DNA from: Desulfosoma caldarium
Lineage (GTDB): Bacteria > Desulfobacterota > Syntrophobacteria > Syntrophobacterales > DSM-9756
NCBI RefSeq assembly: GCF_003751385.1
Contig: NZ_RJVA01000016.1
Span: 115,340-179,339 of the forward strand
Reading direction: 5' to 3'
DNA length: 64,000 nucleotides
In this document: in pieces, positions 58,469 to 64,000 of the stretch
How positions within the stretch are numbered: the stretch's first letter is position 1
How the letters are laid out: each line of letters opens with the position of its first letter
Translations under genes and position numbers: made by a program
Notes under the pieces: model-generated
Database searches by the model: none
What the model was told of the DNA's origin: nothing
Seen by the model: the letters and a program-made list of their open reading frames with translations, nothing else

Positions 58469-60241
58469 ATGCTGGAGCATTACCGAAAAACACAGGCCAA
58501 GCTTCTCAAAGCGCTGGATGATATTCAGCAGCTCACCACGATAAACCTCAACGCGGCCATCACGGACCGAATCAACGTGCTGTACGATAAGATTCGCCAG
58601 AGCGCCTTTTATCTGGTGGTCCTTGGCGAATTCAAGAGAGGCAAGAGCACCCTCATCAATGCCGTTCTCAAGGATAATCTTCTTCCCACGGCGGTTGTTC
58701 CCTTGACGTCTATCGTCACCATGATTCACTACGGTCCCGAAGAGAAAATCTGCGTTCGATTCAAGGACGGAACGACCCGCACCATTCCTCGAAAAGCTTT
58801 GGCGGACTACGTGACGGAAAGAGGGAATCCCGACAACGTCAAGGGGGTTGACCGAGTGGAAATCTCTTATCCCGCCGACACCCTTCGGGGTGGCGTCCAT
58901 TTGATCGACACACCCGGGGTGGGCTCCATTTTCGAAACCAACACCCAGGCCACCTACGACTTCCTGCCCCAGGTGGATGCAGCCCTTTTCCTTTTCACGG
59001 CCGATCCCCCTCTCAGCCGATCGGAATTGGCCTTTTTGCGCGATGTATGTCAGTACGTTACGAAAATCTTTTTCATCCAGAACAAGATCGACGTGGTGGC
59101 CCCTGAAGACCGCGAGGAGTCCCTAGCGTTTTCTCAACAGATTTTGAAAGACACGTTGAAGGAGGATGAAGTCCGCATTCTGCCTCTTTCTGCCAAATTG
59201 GCGTTGGAAGGCCGTGCCAAAGGCGACGAGGCCAAGATCGCTCAAAGTTACTTCCCTCAGCTGGAAGATGTCCTCACACAATTTCTCACCCAGGAAAAAG
59301 GCCGTGTCCTTTTGCAGTCCGGGCTGCAGTCGGCCCGAAAAATCCTTAATGATCTGGAGTTTTCTGCCAAGCTTGAGCAGAAAGCCATCGAAATGCCGCT
59401 CGAGGACCTGGAACAAAAAATTGCCTTGTTTCACAAAGAGCTACGAAAAATTCAACGAGAGCGCGAAGAAAACGGGTATTATTTTGAGGCGGAAATCAAG
59501 CGGATTATGGATTGGCTGGATCGTGAACTGAAAGAGCTTCAAAAAGAGCGTCTGCCCGAACTCGTGAAACAATTGCAGGATGAAGGGGAAAAGCATCAAC
59601 ATATTCCCATATCGCAATACGTAGAAAAGATGGAAGACTGTCTGAGTCAGGGCATCATCCACACCTTTGATGATTGGATTGTGCGCCAAGAAAAGGCCCT
59701 CAATGAAGAATTTGCCCGCGTGTCCCGACAGTACTCGGACCGCACGAATCAGGTCATCGACCGACTCATTGAGGCTTCCGCCAAGCTATTTGATATTCCG
59801 TTTCAAACGATACAATCGGATGAATCCCTTCGTGCGGACAGCCGTTTTTATTACCTGCTCGGTGATCCTCCCCGCTTTTTTGACATCGCCGGGGCCGTCG
59901 ATTTCTTTTCCCGCAAGATCTTGCCCAAAAGCTTTTCCCAGAAAAAAGTCCTCGCTGACTTGATGAAAAAACTCCCGGAACGCATCGATGCCAACTGCGG
60001 GCGGGTTCGTGCCGACTTCATGCGCCGTTTGCAGGAGAGTTTTTTGGAGTTTCGTTGGAATTTGAACGCCAAGATCGATGCCACGGCCAAGGGCATTCAA
60101 GATGCTTTGGACAAGGCCGTGGTTCTCAAAAAGGCTGAATCAGCCGAGCGGGACAAGAAAAAGCTAATGCTTCATGAAGCCATGCAAAGCATTCTCAGAG
60201 TCAAAACGGACTTGGAGGAAATTGCGCTGGAAGTCGCCTAA
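58469..60241 (+). CDS. Bacterial dynamin-like GTPase
   Basis: A 590-residue dynamin-family GTPase. G1 is VVLGEFKRGKSTLINAVL (Gly53-Ser60), the G2 Thr lies in TAVVPLTSIVT, G3 is LIDTPGVGSIFE (~146) and G4 is FFIQNKIDVV (~205). After the GTPase head comes a long helical stalk with coiled-coil character (LEQKAIEMPLEDLEQKIALF; LQKERLPELVKQLQDEGEKH; LFDIPFQTIQSDESL). A hydrophobic paddle is not obvious. Such proteins remodel or protect membranes. The start is ATG 58469 with GGGAGGGAG 5 nt upstream. The antiporter gene follows with at most a 36-bp gap. Confidence 0.9.
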   Translation: MLEHYRKTQAKLLKALDDIQQLTTINLNAAITDRINVLYDKIRQSAFYLVVLGEFKRGKSTLINAVLKDNLLPTAVVPLTSIVTMIHYGPEEKICVRFKDGTTRTIPRKALADYVTERGNPDNVKGVDRVEISYPADTLRGGVHLIDTPGVGSIFETNTQATYDFLPQVDAALFLFTADPPLSRSELAFLRDVCQYVTKIFFIQNKIDVVAPEDREESLAFSQQILKDTLKEDEVRILPLSAKLALEGRAKGDEAKIAQSYFPQLEDVLTQFLTQEKGRVLLQSGLQSARKILNDLEFSAKLEQKAIEMPLEDLEQKIALFHKELRKIQREREENGYYFEAEIKRIMDWLDRELKELQKERLPELVKQLQDEGEKHQHIPISQYVEKMEDCLSQGIIHTFDDWIVRQEKALNEEFARVSRQYSDRTNQVIDRLIEASAKLFDIPFQTIQSDESLRADSRFYYLLGDPPRFFDIAGAVDFFSRKILPKSFSQKKVLADLMKKLPERIDANCGRVRADFMRRLQESFLEFRWNLNAKIDATAKGIQDALDKAVVLKKAESAERDKKKLMLHEAMQSILRVKTDLEEIALEVA

Positions 60242-60277
60242 GGCTTGGTGGACGTTGTTGTTGCAGGAGGGTTTGTC

Positions 60278-61762
60278 GTGGCCATCAGTTTGGCTCTGAT
60301 CATCGTTCTGGGTCTGCTCGCGGATTACGTTTTTAGGAAAATCAAGCTTCCGGGTCTGGTGGGCATGTTGTTTGTTGGGGTTCTTGCGGGACCCTACGTT
60401 TTGGGTCTCATGCGCCCCGAAATAATGCAGGTCTCGGCGGATTTTCGAAAGATCGCCCTCATTGTCATCCTGCTTCGAGCTGGTTTTGAATTGCATCGGG
60501 ATACTTTGAACCGCGTGGGGCGGGCCGCTTTAACCATGAGCGCTGTCCCGGCCGTCTTCGAAATTCTGGGTGTCATGCTGGTGGCGCCGAAATGGTTGGG
60601 CATCAGTCTCTTGGAAGCGGCGATTCTGGGAGCCATCCTGAGCGCCGTTTCTCCGGCCGTCGTCGTGCCCTTAATGATTGACTATATGGATCGAGGCCTC
60701 GGGGCGAAGAAAGGTGTGCCGACGCTCATTCTCGGCGCCTCTTCGGTGGATGACGTCTTTGTCATCGTTTTGTTCACCATTTTCCTTGGCATGTACGGCG
60801 GTGGCGAGGTGAACATCTGGGCAAAACTCGCCGAAATTCCCATTTCCATTGTGCTGGGCATTCTCGTCGGGGCTGTTCCCGGTTACCTCCTCTACAAGCT
60901 TTTTACCGCCTACGACTGGAAACCTCCAAAACGCACCTTGATGGTTCTAGGAGTCTCCATTGTCTTGACCTGGTTGGAGTCGGCCGTGGAACATTGGGTG
61001 CCGGTGGCCAGCCTTTTGGGTGTGATGGCCATCGGGTTTGTGATTCTGGAAAAGGCCGAACCCATCGCCCATCTGATTTCCCAAAAGCTTAAGAAGCTTT
61101 GGGTCTTTGCGGAACTGCTGCTGTTCGTGTTGGTGGGAGCGCAGGTGAACATTCATGTGGCCTGGAAGGCGGGCCTGGCCGGAACGGCGGTCATCTTTGT
61201 GGGGCTCATTTTTCGAAGCGTGGGCACATGGATTTCCCTGTTGGGCACGCCGCTGAACCGAAAAGAGAAACTCTTCTGCGTCGTGGCTTATATTCCCAAG
61301 GCGACGGTGCAGGCGGCCATCGGGGCTGTGCCCATGGCCGCCGGAGTGGCTTCGGGGGAATTGATCCTGGCCGTGGCGGTCCTATCCATTCTTTTGACCG
61401 CCCCGCTGGGAGCCATCGGCGTCATGCTGCTGGGCGACAAGTGCTTGGAAAAGGGAGATGTGAGCCCCTATCAGTTCAAGGCGCTTCGTGCCAAGCTGGA
61501 TCTTCCACGCGTCGGCGAGCGGGTGCGCAGCAAGCGTTACGGAACGGTCTGGAAAATCATCGAAGAAAAAGAAACGTGGATTCCGGTGCCGGCTCACCTT
61601 CGCGGTCTCGGTTTCCCGGATGGAAAAATGCCGGCCATCGTGGTTCGTTTTTGGAAAGAGGACAGCGCCAAGGGTCCCGGGACCGGAAAGACCATGAGCT
61701 ATCGCTACAGTCAGGCGGATCCCTCCTTTCAAGAACACTGGGAAGTTCTCTACGATTGGTAG
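60278..61762 (+). CDS. Monovalent cation/proton antiporter (CPA family) with cytoplasmic tail
   Basis: About 494 residues. Some 11-13 membrane helices form the antiporter fold: ISLALIIVLGLLADYVFRKI, LPGLVGMLFVGVLAGPYVLG, AAILGAILSAVSPAVVVPLM, GASSVDDVFVIVLFTIFLGM (the Asp-Asp pair expected for ion exchange), FVLVGAQVNIHVAWKAG and YIPKATVQAAIGAVPMAAGV. A ~90-residue soluble C-terminus follows (RVRSKRYGTVWKIIEEKETW). Na+ or K+ is exchanged for H+ across the inner membrane. GTG 60278 is chosen because GCAGGAGGG lies 5 nt upstream; TTG 60245 and GTG 60248 are alternatives close to the GTPase stop. Confidence 0.9.
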   Translation: MAISLALIIVLGLLADYVFRKIKLPGLVGMLFVGVLAGPYVLGLMRPEIMQVSADFRKIALIVILLRAGFELHRDTLNRVGRAALTMSAVPAVFEILGVMLVAPKWLGISLLEAAILGAILSAVSPAVVVPLMIDYMDRGLGAKKGVPTLILGASSVDDVFVIVLFTIFLGMYGGGEVNIWAKLAEIPISIVLGILVGAVPGYLLYKLFTAYDWKPPKRTLMVLGVSIVLTWLESAVEHWVPVASLLGVMAIGFVILEKAEPIAHLISQKLKKLWVFAELLLFVLVGAQVNIHVAWKAGLAGTAVIFVGLIFRSVGTWISLLGTPLNRKEKLFCVVAYIPKATVQAAIGAVPMAAGVASGELILAVAVLSILLTAPLGAIGVMLLGDKCLEKGDVSPYQFKALRAKLDLPRVGERVRSKRYGTVWKIIEEKETWIPVPAHLRGLGFPDGKMPAIVVRFWKEDSAKGPGTGKTMSYRYSQADPSFQEHWEVLYDW

Positions 61763-62070
61763 CGCTCAAGGGGGTGTAATGACCCCAAGGAATCAAGACC
61801 AAAATGTGCTTTATGGTGACCGCGCTACTCGAGGCTTATCTGTCCGGATCACGTAGTGTCCCGGTATGGATGGGCGTGCGCAAAAGGCAGGCAGGGGGTG
61901 GTGGTCATCAGGGCACGCGACATTTTCACCCCGTGCCCATATCGACGGGTTGAGATCCTTATGAACCGCTGCACCCCATTCGGCAGCGACATCTGTACGC
62001 CATTCGGCAACAACATTTAGACGACATTCCGCACCAACATTTGAATGAACCCCGCATTCAGCCACCCCAA

Positions 62071-62126
62071 CGTAGGGGCAGCCCTTGTGGCTGCCCATGA
62101 TTGGGGCAGGCACAGGGGCCTACCCC
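62071..62126. repeat. Double-hairpin intergenic repeat
   Basis: GGGCAGCC (62076-62083) pairs perfectly with GGCTGCCC (62089-62096) across a 5-nt loop. Next to it GGGGCAGGC..GGCCTACCCC forms a second, imperfect hairpin, and the outer GTAGGGG/CCTACCCC arms can also pair. It resembles mobile palindromic intergenic repeats. Confidence 0.55.
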
Positions 62127-62271
62127 GATCCGAGGCATCCATGCCGATTGCCAGGAAATTCGGCCGTTCGTCGGTGCATGCATTCAGATGCGCCAGAGAT
62201 CGTCGGGGTTCCATGTGGTCGCAAGTGGATTTTCGCAGGCATTTGACCAGCGTTAGGGGTTGTCCATTTGA

Positions 62272-62398
62272 CATTGTGCTCGCGTGCCATATCCACTATG
62301 GTTTTGTGATTTTTGAGAATTTCCAGCACCATCTCCCTTTGACGATTGGCCGTCCATCTCTGCACTCGGACCGGCTTGACCACTCTTTCTTCCATCAC
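62272..62398 (-). pseudogene. Transposase N-terminal HTH remnant (IS3/IS-like OrfA)
   Basis: On the minus strand, VKPVRVQRWTANRQREMVLE followed by ILKNHKTIVDMAREHNVK is the helix-turn-helix found at the N-terminus of IS3-type transposases. It is followed by unrelated sequence. About 42 codons are recognisable and the rest of the element is gone. Confidence 0.65.
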
Positions 62399-62482
62399 AC
62401 ACGCCCTTTTGCGGACCAAATTCAACGCTTATGGCTGGTTCAGTCCAGTGCGGGGTCACTATACGTGCCCATCACTTGGTCA

Positions 62483-62500
62483 CTCCCGCGAAAGCGGGAG
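62483..62500. repeat. REP-like palindrome
   Basis: CTCCCGC (62483-62489) and GCGGGAG (62494-62500) pair perfectly around a GAAA tetraloop. This is the widespread CCCGCGAAAGCGGG intergenic palindrome type. Confidence 0.7.
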
Positions 62501-62668
62501 CCCACAACAGACGGCAGGTCTCGCCTTTGCCTTCACTGCCCAGCGGTGGTCAACCAGCCCGTGAATCCTAATAGGGTGCCTCGCAAGAGCGTTGGCCGCC
62601 TGGCAGGGACAGACGCCGGCTGGTATGGTGGTTTCGCGGGCAAGGGCCGTGCGTTCCAGCTTCATTGG

Positions 62669-62688
62669 ATCCCGGCTTTGGCCGGGAT
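62669..62688. repeat. REP-like palindrome
   Basis: ATCCCGGC (62669-62676) and GCCGGGAT (62681-62688) pair perfectly around TTTG and are followed by GACG. A degenerate relative (CTTTGGCCGGGATGACG) occurs near 62812-62828. Confidence 0.7.
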
Positions 62689-62872
62689 GACGCAGCGTGT
62701 TGAAGATGACGGAGGGTACGGGGACGACGGGGACGTGCGGAGATGATGGGAGGTGTTGGGATGACGTATGCATCCGCGGTATCGCTGCATTGCTCCGCAC
62801 TGAAACCTCGCTTTGGCCGGGATGACGAAAGGTGCTAGGGATGACAAAGAGCTGTCGAGCCGGTGAAGGCCG

Positions 62873-63337
62873 CTATTTGAGGGGGCTGTGGCGTTCTTTA
62901 AGAAGAACGGGAATGGTGCGGGCGCGGTATCGAAAAATCCAGGCGATGAGTGCGCCGATTACGGGGGCGGCCCATTCTCCGATCGGGTATAAGGGAAGCG
63001 CCCATTGAACATGGTCGTGCATCCAGACGCCTTCCGGATTGGCGCGAAATGTGTGAGTATGCACCCACCGTCGGTAAGGGCCGCGAATCTGTTCGTCTAC
63101 AAAACAGCATGGAGGGTTCCATACGTTAATCCGCGTTGTCCAGCCAAAGGGAATACCAAATAGCCGCAACCGGTACTGAATGATCGTGCCGACGCCCATG
63201 GCAATGGGCATCGGCGTGAGGATGCGAAAGTGCAGAGCCGGCGGCGTGATGCGTTCCAAATTGGCTGCATCGGAAAAAAAGCTGAACACATGGTCCAAAG
63301 AATGAGGAAGCAGAATGTTTGTTTCAAAGACTCGCAC
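62873..63337 (-). CDS. SRPBCC-fold ligand-binding/cyclase-like protein
   Basis: About 154 residues with an SRPBCC (START/Bet v1-like) pattern: NILLPHSLDHVFSFFSDAAN, LERITPPALHFRILTP, IIQYRLRLFGIPFGWTTRIN, VWNPPCCFVDEQIRGPYRRW and HTHTFRANPEGVWMHDHVQW. Such proteins bind hydrophobic ligands in a deep cavity. The C-terminus has a hydrophobic segment (APVIGALIAWIF). GTG 63337 is taken as start because the family begins just there. The frame is open further upstream but would overlap the divergent thioesterase gene. No strong ribosome-binding site is visible. Confidence 0.8.
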   Translation of the reverse strand: MRVFETNILLPHSLDHVFSFFSDAANLERITPPALHFRILTPMPIAMGVGTIIQYRLRLFGIPFGWTTRINVWNPPCCFVDEQIRGPYRRWVHTHTFRANPEGVWMHDHVQWALPLYPIGEWAAPVIGALIAWIFRYRARTIPVLLKERHSPLK

Positions 63338-63470
63338 CTTCAGACGGCGATGGCGACGGCGTGGAACCTGCACGGTAGCCAAATCGAGCAGGCCGCGGCG
63401 CGTGCGGCGATTGTGCGCTGAGGGTTGAAGCCTGGCAAGGGTGGCGTGATTTTCTAAGGAGGTTGCACGG

Positions 63471-63905
63471 ATGGATGAGCTGCTTAAGGGTTTTCCGGTA
63501 GTCATTGAACTTCCTGTGGTCTGGGGTGAAATGGACGCTTTTCAGCACGTGAACAATGTGGTCTATTTTCGTTATATGGAAACGGCCCGCATCGCCTATT
63601 TCCTCAAAATGAACTACATGAAAATCATGGAAGAAACGGGGTTAGGGCCCATCCTGGCTTCCACACAATGCCGATACCGTTTTCCTTTGACCTACCCGGA
63701 CTCCGTATCCGTAGGCGCTCGCGTGCCGCACGTGGAGGAGGATCGATTTCGCATGGAATATCGGATTGTGAGTCATCGCCACCAGAAAGTGGCCGCCGAA
63801 GGGGACGCCCTGATTGTTTCCTATGATTACAGGAAGCGGACCAAGGCTCCACTTCCCGAGGCGGTGCGCCGCTACATTCTGGAAATGGAAGAGCGAAGAA
63901 CCTAG
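63471..63905 (+). CDS. Acyl-CoA thioesterase (YbgC/4-hydroxybenzoyl-CoA thioesterase-like)
   Basis: A 144-residue hotdog protein with the YbgC-type motif VVWGEMDAFQHVNNVVYFRY, including the catalytic Asp, followed by METARIAYF. Later strands are QCRYRFPLTYPDSVSVGARV and VAAEGDALIVSYDYRKR. Family members hydrolyse short-chain or aryl acyl-CoA thioesters. ATG 63471 has AAGGAGG 8 nt upstream. It is divergent from the SRPBCC gene, and the 94-bp repeat starts 2 bp after its stop codon. Confidence 0.9.
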   Translation: MDELLKGFPVVIELPVVWGEMDAFQHVNNVVYFRYMETARIAYFLKMNYMKIMEETGLGPILASTQCRYRFPLTYPDSVSVGARVPHVEEDRFRMEYRIVSHRHQKVAAEGDALIVSYDYRKRTKAPLPEAVRRYILEMEERRT

Positions 63906-63906
63906 C

Positions 63907-64000
63907 TGTCAGGTCCCGCAAAGTCATGAACCGATTTCACAAAAAGTTGAGGTCTTTTTTGTTGCCAATTTTTGAGTGCCTGAATCGGGGTTATATGGCC
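63907..64000 (+). repeat. 94-bp dispersed repeat, copy B (reaches window end)
   Basis: Begins TGTCAGGTCCCGCAAAGTCA and ends GGGGTTATATGGCC at the last base. It matches 55287-55380 at 86 of 94 positions, ungapped. The element continues beyond the window, probably as an insertion sequence. Confidence 0.85.

Larger units (their letters stand above)
61763..62872. other. 1.1-kb repeat-rich intergenic region
   Basis: No intact gene. It holds ~23-bp imperfect tandem units (CATTCGGCAGCGACAT, CATTCGGCAACAACAT, CATTCCGCACCAACAT near 61977-62041), a double hairpin (62071-62126), a transposase HTH remnant (62272-62398) and REP-like palindromes (62483, 62669 and a degenerate one near 62813). This is typical of a site that collects small mobile elements. 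Confidence 0.6.

Noticed and set aside
57135..58493. 452-codon ORF on the minus strand
   Set aside because: It is an antisense shadow of the TauE/SafE gene, low-complexity and rich in His/Gly/Arg, with no recognisable domain.

Overview
The window looks like a chromosomal segment of a GC-rich, Gram-negative, sulfate-reducer-like Desulfobacterota bacterium. Class Syntrophobacteria is my best guess, made from the overall gene repertoire and codon style, not from a database match. The Gram-negative call rests on the BcsB/BcsC cellulose-export proteins and PlsB. Housekeeping genes (uvrC, dciA-like, plsB, recN, tRNA-Pro, tRNA-Arg) are interleaved with accessory and mobile DNA.

Layout: 1-9.5 kb holds the 3' part of a hybrid sensor kinase, tRNA-Pro(CGG), uvrC, a DUF721/DciA gene, tRNA-Arg(CCT), a decayed kinase remnant, a HAD phosphatase and an M24 peptidase. 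9.5-14.1 kb holds plsB and recN, which face each other's 5' ends. 14.2-23.1 kb is a cellulose-synthesis operon in the order bcsA-bcsB-bcsZ-TPR protein-bcsC, followed by a 49-codon gene. 23.5-26.1 kb is mostly non-coding apart from one secreted protein with an RTX-like tail.

26.1-42.9 kb is a complete type I-G (formerly I-U) CRISPR-Cas locus. On the minus strand it reads WYL regulator, cas3 (C-terminal HD), csx17/cas8, csb1/cas7, csb2/cas5-cas6, cas4-cas1 fusion, cas2, leader and a 6.25-kb array. I count 86 repeats and 85 spacers by hand. The five leader-proximal units have a shorter period and have mostly lost the otherwise constant base flanking the repeat, which suggests that the integration register changed recently. 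Two spacers overlap by 16 nt and so come from one target locus.

43.0-51.8 kb holds a sirtuin/ATP-grasp pair, a flavin reductase, a queuosine-precursor transporter, a heterodimeric ABC exporter with one degenerate ATPase site, a small OB-fold-like secreted protein, a membrane metallophosphoesterase and a DUF4405 protein. 52.3-57.1 kb is a dead composite-transposon-like island. Two same-orientation IS1380-family copies, an IS1634-family fragment and an intact hotdog thioesterase lie between perfect 5-bp flanking repeats (TCATA). 57.2-64 kb holds a TauE/SafE exporter, a structured RNA-like leader with a strong terminator, a dynamin-like GTPase, a CPA-type cation/proton antiporter, a repeat-rich gene-poor stretch, a divergent SRPBCC/thioesterase pair, and at the very end a second copy of a 94-bp dispersed repeat.
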